A DNA stretch of 27,693 nt from CAXMST01 sp963700785 (GCA_963700785.1 CAVOYZ010000014.1:1-27693); one strand, 5' to 3'; shown: positions 1-11,542, counted from the first letter of the stretch. The notes: generated by a model not told the origin, from the sequence alone. Translations and numbers: made by a program.

Positions 1-27
1 CGGGCGCCCTGCCCCCGATCATCGGGC

Positions 28-33
28 TAGGAT
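28..33 (+). promoter_or_regulatory. Possible -10 element, leaderless start
   Basis: TAGGAT lies 7 bases before the GTG start of the catalase-type gene, so transcription would begin at or next to the start codon, and no ribosome site is visible. The window begins too close to show a -35 box. Similar TAGGnT hexamers occur ahead of the cyclic-nucleotide-domain gene and in the lemA upstream region. This is inference from position and sequence only. Confidence 0.25.
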
Positions 34-39
34 CGGTCC

Positions 40-930
40 GTGGTCACCGCGCAGGAGATGATCGATCGGCTCGGGAAGCGCTTTGGCGTCTATCCCGGGA
101 TGCGGGCGCTGCACGCCCGGGGCGTCGTCTGCGCGGGACGCTTCCTGCCGGCGGCCGAGGCCGCCACCCTGACCCGGGCCGAGCACATGCAGGGCGAGGT
201 TCCGGTCCTGGCCCGCATCTCCAACGGAAGCGGCGATCCCGGGGCGCCGGACCGGGCGCCCGACGTGCGCGGCCTGGCGGTCAGCTTCGAGCTCTCGGAC
301 GGGACCCGCACCGACATCCTCGCCCAGACCGCGCCGCGCTTCCCGGTGCGCAGCCCGGATGCGTTCATCGACTTGGTCGAAGCGACCGAGCGGGGACTTG
401 GGATGGCGTGGAAGCTGCCCCTGTTCCTGGCCCGCAACCCGCGGGCGCTGCCCGCCCTGCGGGCCAACGCCGCATCGGTGCGCCCGCCCGCCAGCTACGC
501 GGACCCGACCTACTACGCGATCCACGCCTACCGCTGGCTCGACGCCGAGGGCGCGGGCCACTGGGTCCGCTACGTCTGGAAGCCGTGCGCGGAGGTGGGC
601 GGCCCTCGGAGCCCCGAGGACAAGCAGCAGGACGACTACCTGACCCGCGATCTGGGCGGGCGCCTCGCCGATGGGCAGGTGAGCTTCGACCTAGAGCTGC
701 AGATCGCCGGTCCCGACGATGATCCCCACGATCCGACGTCGGTCTGGGGGAACGAGGACGAGCGGGTGATCGCCGGACGCCTCGAGATCGACTCGTTCGC
801 CGACGGCCACGACGAGATCCTCTTCGACCCGATGCGCCTCACCGACGGGATCGAGCCCTCCGAGGACCCGATCCTCCACTACCGGCCGGGAGCCTATTCG
901 GTCTCCTACGAGCGCCGTACCGGCGGCTAG
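40..930 (+). CDS. Catalase-related peroxidase (SrpA-like small catalase)
   Basis: The 296-residue protein belongs to the short, haem-containing catalase-related family, which has only the catalase core and usually acts as a peroxidase with an organic reductant. The distal histidine is H25 in the motif HARG. The conserved RISNGSG and DVRGLAVSF segments follow at about residues 60-85. The proximal haem region is the C-terminal RPGAYSVSYERR, whose first tyrosine is the expected axial ligand. Length matches the small family rather than the 480-residue classical catalases. The start is GTG, with no Shine-Dalgarno and a -10-like hexamer just upstream, so a leaderless message is possible. No signal peptide is visible, so it is probably cytoplasmic. 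It converges on a TetR gene 22 bases away. Confidence 0.88.
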   Translation: MVTAQEMIDRLGKRFGVYPGMRALHARGVVCAGRFLPAAEAATLTRAEHMQGEVPVLARISNGSGDPGAPDRAPDVRGLAVSFELSDGTRTDILAQTAPRFPVRSPDAFIDLVEATERGLGMAWKLPLFLARNPRALPALRANAASVRPPASYADPTYYAIHAYRWLDAEGAGHWVRYVWKPCAEVGGPRSPEDKQQDDYLTRDLGGRLADGQVSFDLELQIAGPDDDPHDPTSVWGNEDERVIAGRLEIDSFADGHDEILFDPMRLTDGIEPSEDPILHYRPGAYSVSYERRTGG

Positions 931-952
931 CGCCGGCTGGGTCGGCCGCCTT

Positions 953-1546
953 CTACCCGCTGGTGAACGCCGCGACGAAGGTCTCGCCGAGCAGGCGGCC
1001 GGCGGTCTCGGGATCGACGTTGCCGGCGTGAACCTCGTCCATCGTCGCCATCGCCGAGGACTGCATCAACGACTGCATCCAGCTCAGCGGTGCATCGGCC
1101 CGCAGCGTACCGGCGGCCTGCGCCTCGACCAGGAACACGCGGACCGGGTCGTCGGGGATCGTCTTGCTGTCGGCAAGCACCTTCGCGCCGATCTCGAGGT
1201 GCCCGTGCAGGAAGCGGAAGCGCTGGCCGATCGCGACCATCACCGGGCCGAGCGCCATCAGGGTCTCGGCGGCCGTGGCGCCCTCCTCGATCACCGGGCC
1301 GAGCGCCGCCTGCGACTCGGCGATGACCCGCTCGAAGAGCGCCACGATCAGCTCCTCGCGGCTCTCGAAGTGCCGATAGACGGTCGTCCGTCCGAGGCCC
1401 GCCGCTGCCGCGACGTCGAGCATCGAGGCCTGCGGGTCGTCCGCCAGCGCGACCAGGGCTGCCTCGATCAGCGCTTCGCGGTTGCGCCGCGCATCCGATC
1501 TGCCGGTGTCAGGCGCCGATGAGCTCTCAGTGTTGACGGGCTGCAT
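953..1546 (-). CDS. TetR/AcrR-family transcriptional regulator
   Basis: This 197-residue regulator has a recognisable TetR helix-turn-helix at about residues 42-65 (LDVAAAAGLGRTTVYRHFES), followed by a helical ligand-binding domain of normal size. The frame is open further upstream, but the ATG at 1546 (MQPVNTES) is the natural start; the extra 18 residues have no family resemblance and would run into the hairpin at 1584-1625. The ribosome site is weak (GAGAAAC). It lies downstream of the acetoacetyl-CoA synthetase gene on the same strand, so it may share that transcript or regulate it. The effector cannot be read from sequence, and no clear TetR operator palindrome lies in the 77-base gap. 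Confidence 0.9.
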   Translation of the reverse strand: MQPVNTESSSAPDTGRSDARRNREALIEAALVALADDPQASMLDVAAAAGLGRTTVYRHFESREELIVALFERVIAESQAALGPVIEEGATAAETLMALGPVMVAIGQRFRFLHGHLEIGAKVLADSKTIPDDPVRVFLVEAQAAGTLRADAPLSWMQSLMQSSAMATMDEVHAGNVDPETAGRLLGETFVAAFTSG

Positions 1547-1583
1547 TGGGTTTCTCAAAGTGGGATGGTAGTGTTCCGTTTCT

Positions 1584-1625
1584 AGATGTCCGGCGCCCAA
1601 TCCCCCTGGCGTCGGACATCTTTTT
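1584..1625 (+). terminator. Strong hairpin with T-run between acsA and tetR
   Basis: The arms AGATGTCCG (1584-1592) and CGGACATCT (1613-1621) pair perfectly. A G-T wobble and CGCC/GGCG (1594-1597 with 1608-1611) extend the stem to 14 pairs around a 10-base loop. On the plus strand the stem is followed by TTTTT (1621-1625), the form of an intrinsic terminator. Both flanking genes are on the minus strand, where the hairpin directly follows the TAA of the synthetase gene and lacks a T-run. It could end antisense transcription, act as a 3' structure of the synthetase mRNA, or be an operator. The structure is clear; its role is not. Confidence 0.45.
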
Positions 1626-3550
1626 ATCCGCCCCGGCCGGCCATCTCGATGAAGTAGTCGAGCGCCTCGGGATTGGCCAGCGATTCCCGGCTCACGGCCC
1701 GCTCGGGCTCGGTTCCCATCAGGATCCGCTTGACCGGGATCTCCAGAACCTTGCCGGACAGGGTACGCGGAACCTGCTCGATCCGCCGCACCTCGTTCGG
1801 CACGTGACGGGGCGAGCAGTCCTCGCGAATCCGGCTCGCAACCGCCGAGATCAGATCGTCGTCGAGCTCGGCCCCCTCGCGCAGCACGACGAACAGCGGC
1901 ATCAGGTTCTCCTCGCCCTCGCGGGGCAGGTCGATCACCAGCGCATCGACGATCTCCGGCAGCGAGAGCACCGCCCGGTAGATCTCGCTGGTTCCCATTC
2001 GCACGCCGCCACGGTTGATCGTCGAGTCGCTGCGCCCGTAGATGATCGCGGTGCCGCGCTCGGTCAGTTCGATCCAGTCGCCGTGACGCCAGACGCCGGG
2101 AAAGTGATCGAAGTAGGCCTCGCGCAGCTTCGAGCCGTCCTCGTCACCCCAGAAGAAGATCGGCATCGAGGGCATCGGCCTGGTCAGGACCAGCTCGCCG
2201 ACCTCGCCGACCAGGGGCCGGCCGCGCTCGTCCCAGCTCTCGACGAGGGCACCGAGCGAGCGGGCCTGCAGCTCGCCCTCGTAGACCGGCAGCGTCGGCA
2301 CGCCGCCGACGAAGGCCGTGCAGACGTCGGTGCCGCCGCTGGTCGAGAACAGCCAGGTGTCGGCTCCGAGCTCCTGGTAGACCCAGGAGAAGCCCTCGGG
2401 CGACAGCGGCGAGCCGGTCGAGCCGACGGCCTCGAGAGCCGCGAGGTCGCGGTTCGCCCCGGGCTCGACCCCCTCCTTCATGCAGGACGCGATGAAGGCG
2501 GCGCTGGTCCCGAAGGTCGTGATCCGGGCCTCATCCGCGAGGTCCCAGAGGCGGTCGAGGCTGGGGTGGCCGGGGTTGCCGTCGAACAGCACGACCGAGG
2601 CCCTGGTCAGCAGTACCCCGAGCAGGAAGTTCCACATCATCCAGCCGGTCGTCGTGAACCAGAAGACGCGGTCGCCCGCCTGCGCGTCGAGGTGCAGATG
2701 CATCTTCTTCAGGTGCTCGAGCAGGATCCCGCCCTGCGAGTGGACGATCGCCTTCGGCAGGCCCGGTCGTGCCCGAGGAGTAGAGGATCCAGAGCGGGTG
2801 GCCGAACGGCAGCTCCTCGAACTCGAGCTCTGCGTCCTCGGGACCGAGAAAGCCCGGCTCCCAGCCGGAGCCGTCGAGGTAGCCGAGTCGCACGACCCGC
2901 TCCAGCGAGGGGATCTCAGCGGCGATTTCAGCGGCGATCTCCGAGCGGTCGTGGTCCTTGCCCCCGTAGCGATAGCCGTCGATCGTCAGCATCAGCTTCG
3001 GCCCGATCTGAGCGAAGCGGTCGATCACGCTCCGGGCGCCGAACTCCGGCGCCGCCGAGGACCAGATCACGCCGAGCGAGGCGCATGCGAGAAAGGCGGC
3101 GATCGTCTCGGGGATGTTCGGCAGGTAGGCGACGACGCGGTCTCCGCGGCCGACCCCGAGCTCGAGCAGACCGGCGCGGATCCGGGCCGTCTGCCCGCGG
3201 AGCTCGCCCCAGGTCAGCTCACCGAGCTCCCGCAGCTCGGAGGCGTGGCGGATCGCGACCTCGGAGTCGTCCCGGTCGCGGAAGATGTGGGCGGCGTAGC
3301 TGACGGTGGCGCCGGGAAACCACTCCGTGCCCGGCATCTCGGGCGAGTCGAGCACCCGATCGTGGCTGCCGTCGACCTCGAAGTAGCTCCAGATGCTCTC
3401 CCAGAAGCGCGCGATGTCGGCGACCGACCAGCGCCAGAGCTCACCGTAGTCGCCGGACAGTCCCTGGGCCCGGGCGAAGGCGGTGATCGCCGCCCGCTCG
3501 ATCCGATCGGGTGAAGGGGTCCAGAGCGGCGTGGGGGAGGGATCCGCCAT
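1624..3550 (-). CDS. acsA: Acetoacetyl-CoA synthetase, one-base frameshift
   Basis: This acyl-CoA ligase of the acetoacetate:CoA type activates acetoacetate with ATP and CoA. The N-terminal half (2531-3550 frame) carries the family's N-terminal block and ends at the ATP loop YSSGTTG. The C-terminal half (1624-2703 frame) begins just after that loop and contains the TTTGWMMWN segment, GRSDSTINRGG and the catalytic-lysine motif LSGKVLEIPVKRI. The two frames meet at 2762-2764, where one surplus C (G on the coding strand) breaks the loop; removing it restores LPKAIVHSQGG and gives 641 residues, the usual family length. The break therefore looks like a sequencing indel. The start is the ATG at 3550, with no obvious ribosome site. 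It lies 52 bases downstream of a small coiled-coil gene. Confidence 0.88.
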
Positions 3551-3602
3551 CGGCGGATTCGTACCACGATGCTCGCCGATCGCGCCCGCTGCGGCGGTCG
3601 CT

Positions 3603-3938
3603 TCAGTTGGCCGACGGAATCCGTCGCCCGCCCGGGACCTCGCGGCGGAGCCTGCGGACCTCCTCGCGGAGGGCGTCGGTCCGGCGTCGCTCGGCCGCCA
3701 ACTCCTCGCTCGCCCGGCGCAGGGCCGTGCCGAGGCGCTCGAGTCGCGAGAAGGCCTGTGTCAAGACGCGATCGGAGCCGCTCGGGGTCTCGCCTGCGGC
3801 TGCGAGGTTCGCGAGCGCGTCGCCGGCGGTGTCGGCCTTGCGCCGGAGGTCCCGGGAAGCCGCGCGCGCGGCCCGCGGCTTCGGCCCACGGCCCGCGAGA
3901 CTGCGTTGCGGAGCCGTTTCGGATCTGCTTTCGGGCAT
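3603..3938 (-). CDS. Small basic coiled-coil protein, unknown function
   Basis: I do not recognise this 111-residue protein. A low-complexity basic N-terminus (about residues 1-35) is followed by a long helical stretch (about 36-100) rich in Ala, Leu, Glu and Arg with heptad-like spacing, ending in ELAAERRRTDALREEVRRLR, so a coiled coil is likely. It has no signal peptide or membrane segment. The start is well supported: CAGGAGG precedes the ATG with good spacing. A second reading frame beginning about 20 bases upstream also follows a GGAGG but gives an Arg/Pro-rich product without structure and is rejected. It lies between ppsA and the acetoacetyl-CoA synthetase gene, all on the minus strand. 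A phasin-like or structural role is possible but unsupported. Confidence 0.6.
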   Translation of the reverse strand: MPESRSETAPQRSLAGRGPKPRAARAASRDLRRKADTAGDALANLAAAGETPSGSDRVLTQAFSRLERLGTALRRASEELAAERRRTDALREEVRRLRREVPGGRRIPSAN

Positions 3939-4111
3939 CGCGGTCCTCCTGTCTGGTCATCACCTCCGGAAAGGAGAGGCCACGCGGCGGGGCGGGTCTC
4001 CCCGCAAGCCGTCGTGAAATGGGGTCGCTGGGGCGAGACTAGTCGGGCCTTGCCCGGACCACATCGGGGTTATCTACCCAGCGGCGGTGGGTTGCCCGTG
4101 CTCTGCCGGTG

Positions 4112-6511
<2,400 letters not shown>

Positions 6512-6549
6512 GGTCTCTCCTCCTGTAGGTCGGTCGGTTGGGTCGTTCA

Positions 6550-8185
6550 TCAGATCTCCTCGGGGACCATCTCGATCGCGCCGCACGGGCACTCGGCGAC
6601 GCAGATCCCGCAGCCCTTGCAGTAGTCGAGGTCGATCTCGTAGCCGTTCTCGACATCCGCGAGCTTGATCACGGCGTTGTCCGGGCAGAGCCCGAAGCAG
6701 TTGTCGCAGCCGAAGCAGTTGCCGCAGGAGAGGCAACGGCGCGCCTCATAGAGGGCGTTCGAGTCGTCGAGGCCACCGACGACCTCCTCGAAGGTCGAGC
6801 GCCGCCGAGCCACCTCGAGCCGCGGTCGCTCGGTCCGCGGCGCGTCCGCGTAGTACCAGGTGTTGAGACTGTCGAACTCGGCCAGCCGCGGCTCCGGGCT
6901 CGGCGCGTACGGCACTCCCTGCAGCCAGCGATCGATGTTCTGCGCAGCCCGGCGACCGTGGCCGATCGCGACGGTCACGGTGCGCTCGGCTGGCACCATG
7001 TCGCCTCCGGCGAAGATCCCCGCGTGCCCGGTCATCATGTCGGGACCGACGTTGACGACGCCGTCCTCGATCTCGATCCCCGGCACCCCTTCGAGCAGCG
7101 CCAGATCGGCCTCCTGGCCGAGGGCGAGGACGAGCGAGTCGGCCTCGAGCTCCTCGAGCTCGCCGGTCGGCTGCGGGAAGCCGTCGGCGTCGAGCTCCAT
7201 CCGCTCGAGCATCAGCCGCCCCTCGTCGGCCCGCTTCACGGTCGAGAGCCAGCGCATCTTCACACCCTCCTGCTCGGCCTCCTCGACCTCGACGTCGTGC
7301 GCGGGCATCCGATCGCGGGTCCGCCGGTAGACGACCACGGCGTCGGTCGCCCCGAGCCGCTTCGCGGTCCGGGCGGCGTCCATCGCCGTGTCGCCGCCTC
7401 CGTAGACGACGACTCGCCGCCCGAGCTGCGGTGGCTCGGCGTCCTCCATCCCGTGCAGGAGGCTGACCGCGTCGAGGACCCGCGCCGCCTCCCCCGCGGG
7501 CACGTAGGCGCGCTTGGCGATGTGCGCCCCGACCGCGAGGAAGACGGCGTCGAAGTTCCCGTCCTCCATGCTCTCGAGGGCGTTGCTCGAGCGGCGCTCG
7601 AGCTCGAGCTCGACCCCGATCGCGAGGATCCGGTCGATCTCGGCGCCGAGCACCTCGCGCGGCAGCCGATAGGTGGGAATGCCGAAGCGCATCATGCCCC
7701 CGGCCGCCGAGGAGGCCTCGTGCACGGTGACCTCGTGACCGAGGCGGCGCAGGTGGTAGGCCGCCGACAGCCCGGAGGGCCCGGCGCCGATCACCAGCAC
7801 CCGCTTGCCGGTCGGCTCGATGGTCGCACTCGACCGTCCAGCCGCGGTCGATCGCCTCGTCCCCGAGGAACCGCTCGACCGAGTTGATCCCGACCGCCTC
7901 GTCGAGGTCTCCGCGGTTGCAGTCGGTCTCGCACGGGTGGTAACAGACGCGGCCCATCACCGCCGGGAACGGGTTCGTCTCCATGATCCGCCGCCAGGCG
8001 CGGGCGTAGCCGTCGCCGCCGGACTCGGCGTCGTACAGCCATCCCTGGATGTCCTCGCCGGCCGGGCAGGCGTGGCTGCACGGGGGGAGCCGCTCGATGT
8101 ACTGGGCCCGCTCGGTCCGCCAGTTGCCGGTCCGGTTGGCGAGGCTCGAGGCGACGTCGAGCGTGATTGCGAAGGGCTTGTCCAT
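6550..8185 (-). CDS. GltD-like Fe-S/FAD oxidoreductase with ferredoxin tail, frameshifted
   Basis: Corrected length is about 544 residues. The N-terminus has the glutamate-synthase-small-subunit type Fe-S domain, with cysteines 36, 40, 81, 85 and 89 (CSHACPAG, CYHPCETDC). An FAD/NAD(P) module follows, starting LVIGAGPSGLSAAYHL and including VVVYGGGDTAMDAARTAKRLG. The last 75 residues form a ferredoxin-like domain packed with cysteines (CLSCGNCFGCDNCFGLCP, then CKGCGICVAECPCGAI). The frame breaks near 7828, where one surplus base separates DRGWTVE from ATIEPTGKRVLV; removing it rejoins the domains. It begins with TGATG overlapping the porB stop and ends in the same way at a possible ppsA start. 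It probably passes electrons between NAD(P)H and the POR ferredoxin pool, serving as the delta-type subunit. A direct contact with POR is inferred from gene order. Confidence 0.85.
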
Positions 8186-9237
8186 CACTGCGGCCCGTGC
8201 TCGCTCTCGGCCAGCATCTCCATCAGCTCCTTGCCCTCGGTCGGCCCCTCGTCGAGCAGCCCGAAGCGGGCGATGTTGCGGTCGGCGTTCGCCTGAAGCC
8301 GCTCGATCACCTCGGTGTTCGGGTGCTCGCCGAACAGGTGCGCGAAGCGGCGCTGCGGTCGCAGGTAGTCCTCGACCGGCACCTGCGAGCGGATCTTCGA
8401 GACGCCGACCACCCGCCCCTCGACGGCCTCGAAGACGGGGAACACGCCGCTCTCCTTCGCGAGCCGCGCGATCTTGATCGTGTCCGCGGCGGCCGCGCCC
8501 CAGCCGAGCGGGCAGGGGACGAAGACGTGCAGGTAGCGCGAGCCGCGGATCTCCATCGCCCGCTCGACCTTCTCCTCGAGGTCGTGGAGCTCGGCGACCG
8601 TCGCGGTCGCGACGTAGGGGATCTCGTGAGCCATCGCGATCAACGGTGCGTTCTTGCCCTGCCCGAAGACGTTGCCCGGCTCGGCTCCGACCGGCTTGGT
8701 GGTAGCGGTGCGAGCGGCCGGGGGAGTCGCGCCGGAGCGCTGCACGCCGGTGTTCATGTAGGCCTCGTTGTCGTAACAGACGTAGAGCACGTCGTCGTTG
8801 CGCTCGAACATCCCCGAGAGGCAGGCGAGCCCGATGTCGACGGTGCCACCGTCGCCACCCTGTCCGACCACGCGTACGTCGCTTCGGCCCTTGGCCTTCA
8901 GCGCCGCGGCGATCCCGGTCGCCACCGCCGGTGCGTTTCCGAACAACGAGTGGATCCAGGGCAGCTGCCAGGAGGACTCGGGGAACGGGGTCGAGAAGAC
9001 CTCGAGGCAGCCGGTCGCGTTGGCGGCGATCAGCTCCCCGCGGGTGGCCCGCATCGCAGCGTCGAGCACGTAGCGGGCCCCGAGCGCCTCACCGCAGCCC
9101 TGGCAGGCGCGATGCCCGGAGGTGAGCGAGTTCGAGCGATCGGTTCGCGACTGGACGGTTCGCTCGTCGCCGTCGAGCAGCCGGTTGCCCACCGCGTAGG
9201 TGCCGGTCTGGTACATCTTCAGCTCCTTGTAGGGCAT
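8185..9237 (-). CDS. porB: Pyruvate:ferredoxin oxidoreductase beta subunit
   Basis: This 350-residue thiamine-pyrophosphate subunit of 2-oxoacid:ferredoxin oxidoreductase interconverts pyruvate and CoA with acetyl-CoA, CO2 and reduced ferredoxin. ACQGCGE (C45, C48) and C77 belong to the Fe-S site of the family. GDGGTVDIG (about 128-136) followed by NDDVLYVCYDNEAYMNTG is the TPP/Mg motif. SWQLPWIHSLFGNAPAVATG fits PorB better than 2-oxoglutarate KorB, so pyruvate is the likely substrate, although other 2-oxoacids cannot be excluded. AGGAGGGAAGG precedes the ATG. The gene lies 17 bases after porA, and its TGA overlaps the ATG of the flavoprotein gene. Confidence 0.92.
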   Translation of the reverse strand: MPYKELKMYQTGTYAVGNRLLDGDERTVQSRTDRSNSLTSGHRACQGCGEALGARYVLDAAMRATRGELIAANATGCLEVFSTPFPESSWQLPWIHSLFGNAPAVATGIAAALKAKGRSDVRVVGQGGDGGTVDIGLACLSGMFERNDDVLYVCYDNEAYMNTGVQRSGATPPAARTATTKPVGAEPGNVFGQGKNAPLIAMAHEIPYVATATVAELHDLEEKVERAMEIRGSRYLHVFVPCPLGWGAAAADTIKIARLAKESGVFPVFEAVEGRVVGVSKIRSQVPVEDYLRPQRRFAHLFGEHPNTEVIERLQANADRNIARFGLLDEGPTEGKELMEMLAESEHGPQ

Positions 9238-9254
9238 CGTCGCCTTCCCTCCTC

Positions 9255-10508
9255 TCAGTGCGAGCTCGCCGCGACGATCCCGATCTCGCGCAGCATGCTC
9301 TCGGCGTGGGCTCCCTGTGGCGACCCCGATCCGGCCCGTCGCAGCTCCCGCTCGACGAGATCGGCGTCCATGTCGAGGAAGGTGAGTGCCTTGAGCCCGC
9401 CGTCGAGCGCCTCGAGCAGCAGCCGCCGCAGCGATCGGCCGGTGATCGGTCGGCCGCCGAGCCCGGCGACCACCGTGTGCCCGTCGAGCTCGATTCCCGA
9501 GAGCGCCATACGCACGTTGGCGGAGACGATTCCGCCGATCCCTACCGCCAGGGCCTTCTCGAGGACGACCACCCGCCGCGCCCCCGCGAGCGCCCTGCGC
9601 ACCTCGTCGAGCGGGAACGGCCGGAACGACTTGATCGCGAGCGCGCCGAGGCTGTGGCCCTCCTCGCGCAGCTCGTCGATCACCTCCTCGATCGTTCCCA
9701 TGATCGAGCCGAGCGCGACGATGATCGTCTCCGCATCGTCGATCCGGTAGCCGCGGATCAGGCCGCCCGAGGGCCGGCCGAAGTCGCGTTCGAACTCGCT
9801 CGCGATCTCGGGGATCAAATCGAGCGCCTGCATCTGCTTCGCGTGGGCGAGGTACTTGACCTCGAAGAAGGCCTCGGGGCCGACCATCGCCCCGATCGTC
9901 ACCGGGTCGTCGGGGTCGAGCATCTGACGCGGCTCGAACGAGGGCAGAAAGGCGTCGACCTGCTCCTGCGCCGGCGAGTCGATCCGCTCGACCGCGTGGG
10001 TGAGGATGAAGCCGTCCATGCAGACCATCACCGGCAGCGATACGGCCTCGGCGAGGCGGAACGCCTGGATGTGGAGATCAACCGCCTCCTGGTTGGTCTC
10101 GGCGTAGAGCTGGATCCAGCCCGAGTCACGCTGTGACATCGAGTCGCTGTGGTCGTTCCAGATGTTGATCGGCGCGCCAATCGCGCGGTTGGCCACGGTC
10201 ATCACGATCGGCAGGCCGAGCCCGGCGGCGTTGAACAGCGCCTCGGCCATGTAGAGAAGCCCCTGGCTGGCGGTGGCCGTGTAGGCGCGCCCCCCGGCCG
10301 CGGAGGCGCCGATCGCAACCGACATCGCCCCGAACTCCGACTCCGCCAAGACGTACTCGCACGGCTCCAGGTCGCCGCTGCGGACGAGATCGGAGAGGTG
10401 CTCGACGATGTGCGTCTGCGGCGAGATCGGATACGCGCAGATCACCTCCGGCCGGCAGCGGGCGACGGCGTCGCCGACAGCGCGCGATCCCTCGATCTGC
10501 CTAAGCAC
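9255..10508 (-). CDS. porA: Pyruvate:ferredoxin oxidoreductase alpha subunit
   Basis: The 417-residue alpha subunit supplies the pyrimidine-binding and transketolase-C-like domains of POR. The N-terminus has the family block AYPISPQTHIVEHLSDLV followed by an acidic ESEFGAM segment. The middle shows TATASQGLLYMAEALFNAAG and PINIWNDHSDSMSQRDSGW, typical of PorA. The C-terminal domain begins near residue 240 (ETIIVALGSIMGTIEEVIDE) and ends with the EKALAVGIGG region. The start is a GTG at 10508, which overlaps the end of porC by 8 bases. That overlap argues for translational coupling and equal subunit production. It appears complete, with no frame break. Confidence 0.93.
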   Translation of the reverse strand: MLRQIEGSRAVGDAVARCRPEVICAYPISPQTHIVEHLSDLVRSGDLEPCEYVLAESEFGAMSVAIGASAAGGRAYTATASQGLLYMAEALFNAAGLGLPIVMTVANRAIGAPINIWNDHSDSMSQRDSGWIQLYAETNQEAVDLHIQAFRLAEAVSLPVMVCMDGFILTHAVERIDSPAQEQVDAFLPSFEPRQMLDPDDPVTIGAMVGPEAFFEVKYLAHAKQMQALDLIPEIASEFERDFGRPSGGLIRGYRIDDAETIIVALGSIMGTIEEVIDELREEGHSLGALAIKSFRPFPLDEVRRALAGARRVVVLEKALAVGIGGIVSANVRMALSGIELDGHTVVAGLGGRPITGRSLRRLLLEALDGGLKALTFLDMDADLVERELRRAGSGSPQGAHAESMLREIGIVAASSH

Positions 10509-11082
10509 CCGCGACCGCCCCGATTTCGTCGCGGACGAACTCGTGGGCCGCGCGGGCGGCCGCGATGTTGCCGGCGGCGACCGCGCCCTGGAAGCGGTCG
10601 GCGATCGCGAGCTCGACCCCCTCGATCGAGACCAGCCCGGTCAGCGCCGCGAACCCGCCCAGCAGGGCCGCGTTCGGGAGGGCGCGGCCGAGGTGCTCGC
10701 GAGCGAGCTCGGTCCCGGGAACCGTCATCAGGGTCGGCGGCTCGGGCCGCTCGAGCAGCTCCCCGAGCCCCAGTTGGTCGACGGTCCGCGTCGAGTTGAT
10801 CAGCACCTTGCCGCCGGGGCGGAGGCCGCCGAAGACGTCGACCTGGTGGAGCAGCGTCGGGTCCTGGATGATCACTACGTCGGGCTCGGCGATCGGCTCC
10901 CGGGTCCGGATCGGTCGCTGGTCGATCCTGCAGAAGGCGGTGACGGGGGCGCCGGTCCGCTCCGAGCCGAAGCTGGGGAACGCCTGCGAGTGCAGGTCGG
11001 AGTCGAAGGCGGCGACGGAGAGCAGCTCGGCGGCGGTGACCACCCCCTGGCCGCCCCTGCCGTGGATGCGGATCTGGAACAC
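10501..11082 (-). CDS. porC: Pyruvate:ferredoxin oxidoreductase gamma subunit
   Basis: A 193-residue gamma subunit, recognised by its opening FQIRIHGRGGQGVVTAAELL, the HSQAFPSFGSERTGAPV block and the VLINSTRTV region. Length is normal for the family. The start is a GTG at 11082, with a loose purine-rich ribosome site (GGGAGAGCG) upstream. It leads the porC-porA-porB run and overlaps porA by 8 bases. It follows the DUF2267 gene by 37 bases, so that gene is probably on the same transcript. The alpha, beta, gamma plus separate Fe-S protein layout matches multi-subunit POR rather than the fused single-chain enzyme of anaerobes. Confidence 0.92.
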   Translation of the reverse strand: MFQIRIHGRGGQGVVTAAELLSVAAFDSDLHSQAFPSFGSERTGAPVTAFCRIDQRPIRTREPIAEPDVVIIQDPTLLHQVDVFGGLRPGGKVLINSTRTVDQLGLGELLERPEPPTLMTVPGTELAREHLGRALPNAALLGGFAALTGLVSIEGVELAIADRFQGAVAAGNIAAARAAHEFVRDEIGAVAGA

Positions 11083-11119
11083 CGTCTCTCTGCGCTCTCC
11101 CGGGCGGGCGCCGCGGCGC

Positions 11120-11542
11120 TCAGGCGGCCAGCAGCGGCCGCAGCGACTCCGGCATCACGGCGACGACGTCCGCGATCTCGCCCTCGGAGACGTGGGTGCG
11201 CAGGACGCTCGAGCCGGCGCGGCAGACCATCGACGCCTCGGTCTCGCCCGCGAGCTGCCCCTCCTCGGCGACCCTGGTGAGGAACTCGTCCACCGTGTGG
11301 TAGGCGGCCGGGGTGCGGGCCGGGACCCAGCCGTCGTAGTAGATGCCGCGGATCAGCAGCGGCAGCTGGGCGCCGAGCTGGGCGGCCTCCTCGACGCTGA
11401 TCCGATCGCGGACCGCGTGCAGGTAGGCGCGCAACGCGCGGTAGGCGTAGTGCCGGTCGTCGGTCCCGAGCTCGGTCGCCATCTCAGCCAGCCACTCCCG
11501 CGCCTTGTGCATGCTGGTCTCGATGATCTTTGGCTCGCTCAT
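11120..11542 (-). CDS. DUF2267 domain protein
   Basis: A 140-residue soluble protein that I assign to DUF2267 from its helical pattern and typical phrases: HKAREWLAEMATELG, HYAYRALRAYLHAVRDRIS, AAQLGAQLPLLIRGIYYDGW. The function of the family is not established; members often sit near stress proteins. The ATG follows AGGAGAG with good spacing. A -10-like TATTCT lies about 40 bases upstream, so this gene may be the first of the POR transcript. It follows a universal stress protein gene and precedes porC. A role in stress or low-oxygen control of POR is possible but is inference from neighbours only. Confidence 0.85.
   Translation of the reverse strand: MSEPKIIETSMHKAREWLAEMATELGTDDRHYAYRALRAYLHAVRDRISVEEAAQLGAQLPLLIRGIYYDGWVPARTPAAYHTVDEFLTRVAEEGQLAGETEASMVCRAGSSVLRTHVSEGEIADVVAVMPESLRPLLAA

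Noticed and set aside
3214..3963. A 249-codon minus-strand frame starting next to a GGAGG site
   Set aside because: Its product is Arg/Pro-rich without structure, and it overlaps both the coiled-coil gene and the start of acsA in another frame. The 111-residue frame has the better start and composition.
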